Shown here in pieces: positions 23,610-33,497 of a stretch of 64,000 bases of DNA. How positions within the stretch are numbered: position 1 is the first letter of the stretch; every line of letters starts with the position of its first letter. Location: NCBI GenBank assembly GCA_002403335.1, contig DHHO01000011.1, positions 3,367-67,366 of the forward strand, in the 5' to 3' direction. Position numbers and translations under genes: made by a program. This DNA comes from Caldiserica bacterium UBA4770. GTDB taxonomy: Bacteria; Caldisericota; Caldisericia; Caldisericales; Caldisericaceae. The notes under the pieces are model-generated. The model saw only the letters and a program-made list of their open reading frames with translations. It ran no database searches and was not told where the DNA came from.

Positions 23610-23615
23610 TATAAT
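23610..23615 (+). promoter_or_regulatory. -10 box for a probable leaderless mRNA
   Basis: A TATAAT hexamer ends 5 nt before the ATG of the phosphoesterase gene at 23621. The purine-rich sequence upstream (GAGGGG, 23597-23602) lies before the -10 box and so would not be in the transcript. Confidence 0.45.
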
Positions 23616-23620
23616 AAAGT

Positions 23621-24358
23621 ATGAAAATTGGATTTATTTCGGATGTGCATGGTAATTTAGAGGCATTGGAAACCTCATTGAATTTGCTCGGCAAAGAATC
23701 CTTGGAATCAATCTTTTGCGCAGGAGATATAGTAGGCTACGGCCCTAACCCTGAAGAATGCGTAAATATTATCACAAAGAACAACATAAAAACTGTCATG
23801 GGAAACCACGATTATGCAGTGAATGATGCTCAATTTGACGAATATTTCAACACAGTAGCAAGGGAGGCAATCATCTGGACAAGAGAGCACCTGTCAATCC
23901 ATGCTACAGATATCCTTAAGAGTCTACCCCTCTCGACTACTCTGGAGGGGGTTACCATTTTTCATGGATTTCTCAATGAAAAGTCCCCTTTTAGATACAT
24001 CCTTTCAATTGCAGATGCTATTGATTGCTTTAAAAACCTCAATACACAGATTGGTGTCTTCGGACACTCTCATGTGGCGGGGTGTTTCGTTCATAAGCCG
24101 GATGGAGGTGTGGAATACATCTCGGGACAGAATAGCCTTACTCTGAAGGTCTCTCACGAGTTTAAATATCTTATTAATGTAGGAAGTGTGGGGCAGCCAA
24201 GGGATAGAAATCCAGCAGGCGCCTGTGCGATTCTTGATACAGATACAATGATAATCAGAATCTTGAGGTTTAATTACGACATAAAGAGTGTTTATAAAAA
24301 AATAATGGAAAGGGGCCTTCCTCCATTTCTGGCTGAAAGGCTTCTCTCAGGTTATTGA
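23621..24358 (+). CDS. YfcE/Mre11-type metallophosphoesterase
   Basis: A 245-residue calcineurin-like phosphoesterase with all metal motifs: SDVHGN near residue 7, GDIVGYGP, GNHD and FGHSHVAG. The family hydrolyses phosphodiesters or phosphomonoesters such as nucleotides; the substrate is unknown. It stands alone between the repeat block and a convergent gene whose stop codon it overlaps by 7 nt. Confidence 0.85.
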   Translation: MKIGFISDVHGNLEALETSLNLLGKESLESIFCAGDIVGYGPNPEECVNIITKNNIKTVMGNHDYAVNDAQFDEYFNTVAREAIIWTREHLSIHATDILKSLPLSTTLEGVTIFHGFLNEKSPFRYILSIADAIDCFKNLNTQIGVFGHSHVAGCFVHKPDGGVEYISGQNSLTLKVSHEFKYLINVGSVGQPRDRNPAGACAILDTDTMIIRILRFNYDIKSVYKKIMERGLPPFLAERLLSGY

Positions 24359-25404
24359 TTAGGCTTTTTTCTCACGTTTCTGAGAGTTGCAATGCCCCCT
24401 ATGAGAAGAAGAAAGTAGTGAGAAACCAATCTCCAGGTGATAATAAACACTCCAATAAGAGGCTGCGGGATAAGACGTGCAAAAAGAGCAAGCATTTCTA
24501 TCTCTGCAGCTCCACTTCCACCAGGGGTAGGTATATACGCTGAAGCAATATAAAAAATGATTGCCGTGATGATAATCTCAGGCCAGGGAGATGTAACTCC
24601 CAGCCCTCTCATCAGTATAACAGGCGTAAACAGCACAAGACCCCATGAGATAAAACTCCACACAAATGCAAGGTAAATTTTTGAAGGGTCCGACTTAAAT
24701 ATCTTATTCTTTGCAAGAGTAAAATCTTCCATAAGCTTTTTAAGACCCTCAATGGCACTTTTGATTTTATTCTCAGGTATGATCTTCTTAAGCCACTTTA
24801 CCTGAAGTATCTTTTCAAAAAGTTTTGAGGCTAAATCAGGCCTTACAAGCCCCACGATAAGAAAAGAAAATAAGATAATACTTAATGTAATACCTGTATT
24901 TATAAGAATATTAACTGTTATTGAAAGAACCCAAGAGGGCTTGGCAATGATAAGCCAGACGGGAAGAAGCAGAAATACAGAAATCCTTACGAAACTACCG
25001 ATGAATGTTTTTATTGCAATGATTGCCGTGGAATCCCCTGCCTTTATATGATTTTCTCGCGAAAGGAGAAGTACCTGAAAGGGCTCTCCACCGCCCCCTT
25101 CAAATGGCGTAATTCTTGTAAAGAAACCTCCTATGAGAAATATCTTGAGGCACTGCCTGAATGGAACCTTATAATCGAGCATCGAGGCGATGATTAAAAT
25201 AACGTATGCCTCTATAAACCAGTTTGCAACCATCATAAGAAAGGAAAGGATCAAAAGTGGAAGGCTGAAGGATTTGATAAGGGCAATAAAGTTCCAGTTA
25301 TGGGTAAAGAAAGAAACCAGAACAATCCCCAGAACCCCTGCGATGAGTGCAAAGATGGTTTCCTTAAGCAGAGACTTTTTATTTATCTCGTTATAATTTT
25401 TCAT
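24352..25404 (-). CDS. Lysylphosphatidylglycerol synthase TM-region / UPF0104-like membrane protein
   Basis: A 350-residue membrane protein with about eight helices and family motifs FTRITPFEGGGGEPFQ and YIPTPGGSGAAE. These are characteristic of the integral-membrane flippase-like domain (PF03706 type). Without the soluble synthase domain such proteins are thought to move lipids or glycolipids across the membrane. It overlaps mazG by 14 nt at its 5' end and is the last gene of a pth-mfd-mazG operon. Confidence 0.85.
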   Translation of the reverse strand: MKNYNEINKKSLLKETIFALIAGVLGIVLVSFFTHNWNFIALIKSFSLPLLILSFLMMVANWFIEAYVILIIASMLDYKVPFRQCLKIFLIGGFFTRITPFEGGGGEPFQVLLLSRENHIKAGDSTAIIAIKTFIGSFVRISVFLLLPVWLIIAKPSWVLSITVNILINTGITLSIILFSFLIVGLVRPDLASKLFEKILQVKWLKKIIPENKIKSAIEGLKKLMEDFTLAKNKIFKSDPSKIYLAFVWSFISWGLVLFTPVILMRGLGVTSPWPEIIITAIIFYIASAYIPTPGGSGAAEIEMLALFARLIPQPLIGVFIITWRLVSHYFLLLIGGIATLRNVRKKPNQ

Positions 25405-26554
25405 TCCTTTTTATCTCTTCCCATATTGTATCCAGATTTTGCTCAGAAAGAATTTTCAGGTCGGGGTTCATTTCCTTCATTTTTTCGAATCGAACTCTAA
25501 ACTTATCCATGGAAAGGAATAAGGCATGGGCGGGGTCCACCCCCAGGAAGCGCGAAAGATTTATCACAGAAAAGAGGAGGTCACCAATCTCATCCACAAT
25601 CCCTTTGTGCTTGCTCATCGCTTCTTTTAGCTCCTTAAGCTCCTCTATAATTTTCGTTTCAATCTGCTCTACATTTGCAAAATCGAAGCCCTCTTTTCTT
25701 GCATACTCCTGGATGTCAAAGGCAGTGATAAAGCTTGCAAGGATTTTAGCAATACCTGGGGCTTTTCCATTGCTATTTTTTCTCTTAATCTCCTCCCACT
25801 GAAGGAGAACCTCCTTACTTTTATTGACTTTGCTTTTCCCAAATACATGAGGGTGCCTCTCGTACATTTTTTCATAAAGTCCATCGAGTACATCTTCCAT
25901 CGTGAATTTGCCCTCTTCATCTGCAATAATACAGTGGAGAAGAACCTGCAGAAGTACATCTCCAATTTCTTCCATCACTCCGTGGTCATCCCCCCTCTTT
26001 ATCTCTTCTACAAGTTCCAGAGGCTCCTCAATAAGCTCGGGGATAAGGGAAGAATGAGTCTGCTCTCTATCCCAGGGGCACTGGTGCCTCAATACCTTAA
26101 CGAATTCATTTGTGATATAGAATTTTTCAAGTAAACCACTAAGTTGAAGAAGTTCAAAATGATTGGTAAGACTTTCAAGAGTGTCTATCTCTTCCTGAGT
26201 AAACATTCTGTGGGTTTTTCTCTGGACACTTCTCACCGCCTCCCCCATTGTTACCCCCTGTGCTTCCCTGTAAAGGACGGAAAGTATGTATGGGGTTATG
26301 TCTCCTTTAGGTGCATATATAACAAATGGAAAACTGACATGGTAAAGAAATCTTGTATACATAATGAATTCACGGGCAGACGTAAGGAAGTTATTTTTAA
26401 ATTCCAATTCCCTTACTTCTATCCCCTTTTTATAAAAGTTTTGAGGGGCTCTTATTTTACAAGTGGAAACAACAGCACGGACCTCACTTTTTTGAGAGAT
26501 TTCCCTTATTGAGTCCGAGATTGCAAACTCCTTCTCCTTAATCCACAGAAACAC
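25391..26554 (-). CDS. mazG: MazG nucleoside triphosphate pyrophosphohydrolase
   Basis: A 387-residue protein with two tandem MazG-like modules (about 150-260 and 275-375). The first holds CPWDREQTHSSL and EEPLELVEEI...EEIGDVLLQV; the second holds EELKELKEAMSKHKG and DEIGDLLFSV. These acidic motifs bind Mg and hydrolyse NTPs to NMPs. An extra N-terminal region of about 130 residues is not MazG; in some bacteria a tetrapyrrole-methylase-like domain occupies this position, but its hallmark motifs are not visible here. It overlaps mfd by 17 nt. Confidence 0.88.
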   Translation of the reverse strand: MFLWIKEKEFAISDSIREISQKSEVRAVVSTCKIRAPQNFYKKGIEVRELEFKNNFLTSAREFIMYTRFLYHVSFPFVIYAPKGDITPYILSVLYREAQGVTMGEAVRSVQRKTHRMFTQEEIDTLESLTNHFELLQLSGLLEKFYITNEFVKVLRHQCPWDREQTHSSLIPELIEEPLELVEEIKRGDDHGVMEEIGDVLLQVLLHCIIADEEGKFTMEDVLDGLYEKMYERHPHVFGKSKVNKSKEVLLQWEEIKRKNSNGKAPGIAKILASFITAFDIQEYARKEGFDFANVEQIETKIIEELKELKEAMSKHKGIVDEIGDLLFSVINLSRFLGVDPAHALFLSMDKFRVRFEKMKEMNPDLKILSEQNLDTIWEEIKRNEKL

Positions 26555-29500
26555 TTTTTGCTCCCTTGAGAATATTAAGCACTTCTATAACCTGTGTAAG
26601 TGGAGAACCCTTTACCTCAAACGATAGATAGTTTTCACCAAAACGAATGGATTCCTGACTCTTAGCAAGCATCTCAATGCCGTGAGGTGTAATATAATTT
26701 TCATCCAGAATAGTCAGGAATACTCTCCGCCCTTCCTGAAATATTTCGCTAACTCCAATGTCCCTGCCAAGGTAATTTATCATCCCTACAAGCAAAAGGT
26801 TATCAACCTCTTCTGGCATGCTACCAAAGCGGTCCTCCAATTCGTCTCTTATATCTTCAAGCTCCCCCATAGACTTCACTGTGGTAATTCTTCTGTAGTA
26901 GTCCATTCTTTCCGTATTGATGGAGATATAATTATCCGGTATGTAATAAGTTTCATTAAGTTTTACTGGTATTCCAACTGTTTCGACCTTCTTTATTCCA
27001 CGAAGCTCATTAACAGCCTCTTCAAGCATTGTTATATACATATTATACCCTACTAAGACAATATGTCCATGCTGTTCTTTACCGAGGAGATTTCCTGCTC
27101 CTCTTATTTCAAGGTCCTTGAGTGCAATTTTAAGTCCAGCTGCCTCCCCCGAAAACTCCTTGATTGTTTCAAGACGTTCCTCTGCAATTGACTTGAGATC
27201 CCTATCCTGCGTATAGAATAAATAAGCGAATGCATTTATATGAGAACGCCCAACTCTTCCCCTGAGCTGGTACATCTGTGTAAGGCCAAAATTTTCAGCC
27301 TTATCAACTATAAGGGTATTCACAGTAGGAATATCAAGCCCATTTTCAATAATGGTAGTTGAAACAAGCACATCAATATTTCCTTCATAAAATGATAGCA
27401 TAATTTTTTCGATGGCCTCTTTGCTCATCCTGCCGTGGACAACTTCGACACGCCCCTGTGGTATCAGAGCACGCACCTCTTTTGCAAACGAAAATATATC
27501 CTCAATTCTATTATGGACAAAATATACCTGTCCCCCTCTGTGCAGTTCGAACTCTATTGCATTTTTCATAATATCTTTATTGAAGGGGAGAACAAAGGTC
27601 TTCACAGGGATTCTTCCGGGGGGAGGGGTATTAATTAAAGATACCGCCTTCAGGTTTAGAATGGCTGAATGAAGTGTTCTTGGTATGGGTGTTGCTGTAA
27701 GCGTCAATACATCTATGTCTGATTTCAGTTCCTTTATCTTTTCCTTGTGCCTCACCCCGAATTTTTGCTCTTCATCAACGACAAGAAGGCCAAGGTCTTT
27801 GAAGTGGACATCTTCTGAAAGGATTCTATGAGTACCAATGAGGATATCAACCTTTCCTTCTTTTAGTTTCTGGATAACCTTTTTTTCCTCTGCTTGTGGA
27901 GTGAGTCTTGATAGCGTTGCAATTTCTACAGGGAAAAGCCTCAATCTTTCTGAGAATGTTCTTTCATGCTGCATTGATAAAATTGTTGTAGGAACAAGCA
28001 CTGCAACCTGTTTTCCGTTGAGTACTGCCCTGAAGGCAGCCCTTATGGCAATTTCTGTTTTTCCGTACCCAACATCTCCACAGATAAGCCTGTCCATAGA
28101 TTCTATGGACTCCATATCCCTGTAAACTTCTTCAAGTGCCTTTTCCTGGTCATAAGTAAGTTCGTAGGGAAAGGAGAGAGCAAGGATTCTTTCCTCTCTT
28201 TCAAAAGGCTTGAATGAAAAACCTTTTTTTAACTTCCTTTCTGCCTGAATATGCAACAATCTTCTTGCAAGGAGTTTTGCATTTTCCCTTACCTTTTCCC
28301 TGGTGCTCTTCCATTCGTTTCCAGTAAGTTTGTTGAGATATACAAATGTCCTGTCCCCTATGTATTTCTCAACGAAACCAATCCTCTCCAGTGGCACATA
28401 AAGCTTCTCTCCGTCTCTGTACTCGATATGTATATATTCTCTGGTACCATTTTCTTCAAGCTTTACCAGACCTCTGAAGATACCGATACCAAAGTCTCTA
28501 TGAACAACATAATCCCCATCCTTTAGCTCCTCGGCTGTTTCAATCGCCCTTGTAGAGAGTACCTTTGACCTGCCCTTCTGCGGTTCATAATGAGGAAAAA
28601 TTTCCCTATCCGTGAGTATCAGAGCCTTATCAGTCTCCACCCCTCTGTCAAAATATCTTCTTATAAGGTACAGTCCCCTGTCTTTTGAAACCCCTTCTTC
28701 CGGGTGCAGGTTGTAAATCTTGAGGAGTTCTTTTACCCTATCAAATTGTTCTGTTGCAATAATAACACTCTTCTCTTTAAGGGTGCTTCTGATAAACTCC
28801 TCAAGGTTTGATATAAACGCAAAGCTTTCCGGAATAGCACTTACAGGGAGGTCAATTGCATCTTCCCGGGAAATTGCCTCAAGCCTTATTAATTTTCCTT
28901 TTTCGATTTGTCTATCAGCATTTTCAAAATCTTTAATTGTGCCGGGAATAATTTCTCTGGCTTCGTATGTCCTCTTATGAACTTCTTCTGCCTCCCTCAA
29001 AAAGGCCTGAATGTTAATCGTGCCCCTAAATATCTTTAAGAAATCCTCAGTTTCCTCTATAAGGGTGGGAAATGGAAGAAGACCTCCATTTTTAATAAAC
29101 TTGAAATAGAAGTTCATTCCATAATTTCCACTTCTTTTTATTTCCCTGAAGTCCTCCAGCATGCTGTCCCTTACATATTCGTCAGTGGTCTTTTCTACCT
29201 CACTCTTTATTTTCTTTTCAAAATTTCTCCACTCATCTTTATTCATAAGGTAATATGAGTTCGGAACAATGGAGACTGAGTCAATATTTTTATAAGACCT
29301 CATCGTTTCAATATCAAACAATCTTATCTGCTCAATAACACCCTCAAAATTTAGCTCCACTCTTACAGGTGATTCCTCCTGCAGGGTATAGATATCAATA
29401 ATGTTTCCTTTTATGGAGAACTCCCCGATATCTGCAATTTCGCTTGCCCTCTTGTATCCCATAGAGACAAGTGTTTCTGCAAATTTTGCAAGGAAGTAGT

Positions 29501-29891
29501 GTTCCCCTACTTTCAAGACAAGTTCTTTAAGAGTGTCAGGAGGGAGAATGGGGTCAAAAAGGCCTTTTATGCTTGAGATAAGTATCTTCCTGCCCTTTTT
29601 GTAAAATTCCCTGAGAAATTTAATTTTTTCCTGTATTACCCGGTGCTCAACTACATCAATCTCATAAGGATAAAGCCCAAACTCTGGATTAAGAATTGCC
29701 TGAGGAAGAATGAGTTTGATATTATTTGCTTCTTCCTGTGAATCTACCAGAATGAGGATATTCCTATCACTAAACTCCTCACAAAGAGAATCAAGAAGTA
29801 TAAAGGAATTATTTGCAATAGTAAGCTTTTCAAAGTTTCTAAGGGTTTTTTTAATTTCTGAGGCATTATTAAAGATTTCTTCAATTTTCAT
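26538..29891 (-). CDS. mfd: Transcription-repair coupling factor Mfd
   Basis: A 1117-residue DNA translocase that removes stalled RNA polymerase and recruits UvrA. The N-terminal UvrB-like region (about 1-330) is followed by the RNA-polymerase-interacting domain (GDYVVHRDFGIGIFRG). Next come the RecG-like helicase motor with Walker A GDVGYGKTE near 600, the DEEQ box (VVDEEQKFGV) and the QLRGRVGRS motif, and a C-terminal TRCF domain. Length is typical of Mfd. It overlaps pth by 4 nt. Confidence 0.95.
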   Translation of the reverse strand: MKIEEIFNNASEIKKTLRNFEKLTIANNSFILLDSLCEEFSDRNILILVDSQEEANNIKLILPQAILNPEFGLYPYEIDVVEHRVIQEKIKFLREFYKKGRKILISSIKGLFDPILPPDTLKELVLKVGEHYFLAKFAETLVSMGYKRASEIADIGEFSIKGNIIDIYTLQEESPVRVELNFEGVIEQIRLFDIETMRSYKNIDSVSIVPNSYYLMNKDEWRNFEKKIKSEVEKTTDEYVRDSMLEDFREIKRSGNYGMNFYFKFIKNGGLLPFPTLIEETEDFLKIFRGTINIQAFLREAEEVHKRTYEAREIIPGTIKDFENADRQIEKGKLIRLEAISREDAIDLPVSAIPESFAFISNLEEFIRSTLKEKSVIIATEQFDRVKELLKIYNLHPEEGVSKDRGLYLIRRYFDRGVETDKALILTDREIFPHYEPQKGRSKVLSTRAIETAEELKDGDYVVHRDFGIGIFRGLVKLEENGTREYIHIEYRDGEKLYVPLERIGFVEKYIGDRTFVYLNKLTGNEWKSTREKVRENAKLLARRLLHIQAERKLKKGFSFKPFEREERILALSFPYELTYDQEKALEEVYRDMESIESMDRLICGDVGYGKTEIAIRAAFRAVLNGKQVAVLVPTTILSMQHERTFSERLRLFPVEIATLSRLTPQAEEKKVIQKLKEGKVDILIGTHRILSEDVHFKDLGLLVVDEEQKFGVRHKEKIKELKSDIDVLTLTATPIPRTLHSAILNLKAVSLINTPPPGRIPVKTFVLPFNKDIMKNAIEFELHRGGQVYFVHNRIEDIFSFAKEVRALIPQGRVEVVHGRMSKEAIEKIMLSFYEGNIDVLVSTTIIENGLDIPTVNTLIVDKAENFGLTQMYQLRGRVGRSHINAFAYLFYTQDRDLKSIAEERLETIKEFSGEAAGLKIALKDLEIRGAGNLLGKEQHGHIVLVGYNMYITMLEEAVNELRGIKKVETVGIPVKLNETYYIPDNYISINTERMDYYRRITTVKSMGELEDIRDELEDRFGSMPEEVDNLLLVGMINYLGRDIGVSEIFQEGRRVFLTILDENYITPHGIEMLAKSQESIRFGENYLSFEVKGSPLTQVIEVLNILKGAKSVSVD

Positions 29892-30460
29892 CTACGATTA
29901 AAAGAATTCTGAGCCTCTGGTAAGCCTTTGAAAATAATTGTCTCAATTGCATCTGTTGCCCTATTAATTGCTTCTTTTATGAATTGTTCCTCTTCCCTGT
30001 CAAACTTTGAGAGCACATGGTCAATAGTCTTTCCTTTCGTATCGGGCTTTCCTATACCAATGCGCACTCTTATGAAATCCTCATCTAACATACTTAAGAT
30101 TGACCTTATCCCTTTGTGGCCTGCATCCCCTCCTGCAAACTTTATCCTGATACTTCCCGTGGGAAGGTCAAGGTCATCGTGTACTACAATAAGGTGAGAG
30201 GGAGGCAACATAAAATGTTCCATAAGAGGTTTAACAGCCCTGCCTGAGAGGTTCATATATGTGAGAGGTTTTGCAAGCACAATATCCTCTCTCATATCCT
30301 TGCCCTCAACAACTCCCTGACCGAATAAGGTAAAATATTTCACTTTTTTAAGAGGAATACGCCACTTTTTAGCAAGGGCATCGATAACCATAAACCCTAT
30401 GTTATGTCTTGTGTCCTTGTAATTCAAGCCAATATTTCCAAGTCCTACAATAAGATACAT
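29888..30460 (-). CDS. pth: Peptidyl-tRNA hydrolase
   Basis: A 190-residue Pth that frees tRNA from stalled peptidyl-tRNA. It has GLGNIGLNYKDTRHNIGF with catalytic His near 19, KPLTYMNLSG, VVHDDLDLP and GGDAGHKGIRS. The minus-strand ATG has GGAG about 10 nt upstream. It is the first gene of the pth-mfd-mazG-flippase operon. Confidence 0.95.
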   Translation of the reverse strand: MYLIVGLGNIGLNYKDTRHNIGFMVIDALAKKWRIPLKKVKYFTLFGQGVVEGKDMREDIVLAKPLTYMNLSGRAVKPLMEHFMLPPSHLIVVHDDLDLPTGSIRIKFAGGDAGHKGIRSILSMLDEDFIRVRIGIGKPDTKGKTIDHVLSKFDREEEQFIKEAINRATDAIETIIFKGLPEAQNSFNRR

Positions 30461-30759
30461 TTTTTAAACGCTCCAAAAGATATTTTAGGATTAAACTATT
30501 TTAATGCAAGGAGAGGGAAGGATAGAGGAAATCATCCTCCGTAAAATGGGGAAGGTTCAAAGGGTGATTGTTCACCCCTTCAATTTAAATACGCGGCAGC
30601 CTCGACTTTTCTTTCCCCTGGCATTGAGTAATAATAATTTCGCATATAATTAAGAAAAAGGTATTCCATAGAATTGCAGAAATAACAAGGACATTAGGTG
30701 AGATAATACATAACAAAGAAATATGATAAAATTGAGGAAAAGACCGAAGGAAAGCGTAA
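30461..30759. other. Divergent intergenic region with one hairpin
   Basis: It separates pth (-) and the GerMN gene (+). An inverted repeat AGGGTGAttgtTCACCCCTT (30561-30580), followed by CAATTT, resembles a lone copy of the dispersed hairpin family. TATAAT at about 30644 and TATGATAAAAT near 30723 could serve the plus-strand gene. No gene was found. Confidence 0.4.
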
Positions 30760-32025
30760 ATGAAGAAAAGTGAAAGAAACAGAGAACTAATTATTGTTAC
30801 TCTTATCCTTGTTTTGGTGCTCATATTTGTCTCAGTATATGTTGAAATAAGATCACAGAATACACCGCTTAAAAAGGTTGTAAAGGTATACTACTACGAC
30901 CCGATCGCCCGTGAACTTGTCCCCGTGGAGCAGAATGTTGAGATCAGTAGCGACCCTGTCTCAAGCGTTTATCAACTTTTAGCGTTACTTAAAAAACCTG
31001 AAGATCCAACCTTTTTCCCCCTCGTAGATCAGAACATCAACGTACGTTCCATAAAAGTTGAAGATGGCCTCTGTACTCTTGATTTATCAATAGTAAATCC
31101 AGGGAATCTTCATTATGCAATAAGAAAAGAGGCGGCAGTTGTCTATGGAATTGTGAACACCATCACACAGGTTGAAGGAATAAAAAAGGTAAGGTTTCTC
31201 ATAGATGGCTCTCAAAGGGAGGTATTTATTCATTATATAAGAATAGATGAGCCACTTGAGCAATTCGACGCCTTATTGCCAAAGGGTACGAGTATAAATC
31301 TCTATTTTCCCACCAATAATCTGGATGGACTTGTCATTGAAAAAAGGGAGGTATTTGAACAGAATGACCCCGTAAAACTATGTGAGGAGATTATAGGCGA
31401 GCTTCTGAAGGGTTCTCTCTATGGGCTCCCCACAATTGTACCCCAGGGCATTTTAAAGTCATTCTCCATAGGATCGAATGGAATCGCCTTCATTAACTTT
31501 AATGAGAGTGTTCTCAATCTATCTATGGGCTCCCAACTTGAAATGCTCTTTCTCTCATCCATTGTAGACACACTTACGGAGATACCAGATATTACTGCCG
31601 TTCAGTTTTTGCTTGAAGACAAAATTGTTCCGTCAATATTCGGTAGTATTGCCACGGGAAGCCCTCTCAAAAGATTTTTGACTTATGATTACAATTATCT
31701 TGTACCATATTATGTCTATGAATACAATGGAGAAACATTCTTCTCCCCTACGTTGTATGAAACCGATTCTGCAAGTGTAGAAGAATTGTTTGAAATGCTC
31801 AAGATACCGCCTGTGGATTATAAAACAAAACTTCCATCTGAAGCAAAGCTAATTTCCTATAAGAGCGGAGGAGGTTTGCTTGAGACTACTATTGACGTTG
31901 GTAATATCAGCGGGGACGACCTTGAACTTTTAAAAACACAGATTGCTCTTTCTTTTACGGAGATGAGAGATATAAATTCAGTGCAGTTAAGCATCGGCGA
32001 AGAAAGTTTCAAACTGAAAAGATGA
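30760..32025 (+). CDS. GerMN-domain protein (two copies), membrane-anchored
   Basis: A 421-residue protein with an N-terminal membrane anchor (about 10-30, LIIVTLILVLVLIFVSVYV) and two GerMN-like domains (about 40-170 and 180-310). Each has the pattern VYYYDP..LVPVEQ / INLYFP and a region of VEDGLCTLDLS or SNGIAFINFNE type. A less defined C-terminal domain follows. GerMN domains occur in spore germination and in cell-wall proteins; no sporulation genes are visible here, so a cell-envelope role is more likely. GAAGGAAAG precedes the ATG. It overlaps the next gene by 4 nt. Confidence 0.8.
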   Translation: MKKSERNRELIIVTLILVLVLIFVSVYVEIRSQNTPLKKVVKVYYYDPIARELVPVEQNVEISSDPVSSVYQLLALLKKPEDPTFFPLVDQNINVRSIKVEDGLCTLDLSIVNPGNLHYAIRKEAAVVYGIVNTITQVEGIKKVRFLIDGSQREVFIHYIRIDEPLEQFDALLPKGTSINLYFPTNNLDGLVIEKREVFEQNDPVKLCEEIIGELLKGSLYGLPTIVPQGILKSFSIGSNGIAFINFNESVLNLSMGSQLEMLFLSSIVDTLTEIPDITAVQFLLEDKIVPSIFGSIATGSPLKRFLTYDYNYLVPYYVYEYNGETFFSPTLYETDSASVEELFEMLKIPPVDYKTKLPSEAKLISYKSGGGLLETTIDVGNISGDDLELLKTQIALSFTEMRDINSVQLSIGEESFKLKR

Positions 32026-33497
32026 AGATTATAGCAGGGAAGTCCGTCTATAAAGATGGCAAAGAACTTACAGAAAGGGGAATTCTTGTTGAAGATGGAA
32101 CCATAAGTAAAATCGATTTCCTTACGACCCTGAAAGAGCAATTTCCCTTTGCAGAGGTTATTAATTGTGATGGTTTTATTTATCCTGCCTTCTTTGATTC
32201 ACATATACATCTGGGGGAGCTTTCACTCCTCCTTTCATCCATTGACGGAGGCTGCATAAAGAGTTTAGATGAATTAAAGAATATTGCAAAAGCAAAAAGG
32301 GAGGAGCCTGTCTATATCTATAATCTCGATTTTAATAACCTGAGTGCGCCAGATTGGGTTGTTCTCTTCAAAATACCGTTGAAAATCTTTATTCAAAGTA
32401 GGGATGTACACTCTATTTTTGTAAGCAAAGCATTTCTTGAGGAGAAAGGAATACAACTGTGGGAAGTTCCGGGAGGTGAACTTAAAAGATATAATGGTCA
32501 ATTTACAGGAATATTCAAAGATAATGCAATTGATCTTGTAAGAAACATCAAGGAGAGGGAAATTTCAAAGGCAGACTTCGAAAATACAGAGAATTACCTC
32601 CTTCAAAGAGGAATTACTGCCGTTACTAACTTTGACTTCCAGATTTATCCATTAGTATCCCACCTTTACAGGGATTCGGAGCTTATGATAAGGATTGTTC
32701 AGGGCTTGAAAAAGGAATTTCTCCCTGATATCATAAAAGAAGGAATAAGAACAGGAGATGGTAACGATAAACTGCGATTCGGACCTATTAAGTGTTTTAT
32801 GGACGGAAGTCTTGGTTCACAGACCGCCCGTATGAAAGAGAGTGCTCCTTTTAGAGGCATACTTACGATGGAAAGAGAGGAATTAAGGGAGATTATAAGC
32901 ATTGCAAATTCAAATGGCTTACAGGTTGCAGTACATGCAATTGGAGACGAGGCAGTAAAGATAGTACTTGAAGAAATTAAATGTTCCGGGATACCGCATT
33001 TAAGGAACAGAGTTGAACATCTACAGTTTTTCGATAAGGAAGACCTTCCCCTTCTTAAAGAGGCACCTTTTGTTCCCTCAATGCAACCAGCTCACATCCT
33101 TTCGGATTATAAGATTCTGAAAAAAATTCTCAGGGATCGTCTCTTTTCTTATGCATGGAATACCGTCCATAACTGCCTGAAGACACTTGCCTTTGGCTCA
33201 GATGCACCTGTTGAAGATGCCTCGCCAATAAGGGGTATCTATGCAGCAACCTCAAGGATTCCAGACGGGGTTGAGGAACCATTTCAAGACGAGGAGTGCA
33301 TTTCACGAGAGGAAGCCTTAGGGGCTTATACCTATGGCTCTTCATTTGCAAATTTCATCGAAAAAGAACTCGGTAAAATTGAGGAAGGTTATCAAGCAGA
33401 CCTGGTAGTTTTAAAAAAATCCCTTTTTAATGATATGATTAATATAAATGAAGTGAATTTAACGATGAGCGCAGGGAGGATAATATGGATGAAGTAA
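32022..33497 (+). CDS. Amidohydrolase, YtcJ-like
   Basis: A 491-residue metal-dependent hydrolase of the amidohydrolase 3 (YtcJ) family. The metal-site HxH is in DSHIHLGEL near residue 62. Later motifs are DGSLGSQTA, VAVHAIGDEAV, RVEHLQF and FGSDAPVE. It likely cleaves an amide or cyclic amide, but the substrate is unknown. Upstream is the GerMN gene, and downstream the DnaB-like gene, which starts 13 nt inside its end. Confidence 0.88.
   Translation: MKIIAGKSVYKDGKELTERGILVEDGTISKIDFLTTLKEQFPFAEVINCDGFIYPAFFDSHIHLGELSLLLSSIDGGCIKSLDELKNIAKAKREEPVYIYNLDFNNLSAPDWVVLFKIPLKIFIQSRDVHSIFVSKAFLEEKGIQLWEVPGGELKRYNGQFTGIFKDNAIDLVRNIKEREISKADFENTENYLLQRGITAVTNFDFQIYPLVSHLYRDSELMIRIVQGLKKEFLPDIIKEGIRTGDGNDKLRFGPIKCFMDGSLGSQTARMKESAPFRGILTMEREELREIISIANSNGLQVAVHAIGDEAVKIVLEEIKCSGIPHLRNRVEHLQFFDKEDLPLLKEAPFVPSMQPAHILSDYKILKKILRDRLFSYAWNTVHNCLKTLAFGSDAPVEDASPIRGIYAATSRIPDGVEEPFQDEECISREEALGAYTYGSSFANFIEKELGKIEEGYQADLVVLKKSLFNDMININEVNLTMSAGRIIWMK

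Noticed and set aside
23114..23650. Minus-strand frame of 178 codons
   Set aside because: It is the reverse copy of the repeat block and shows the same artefact peptides.
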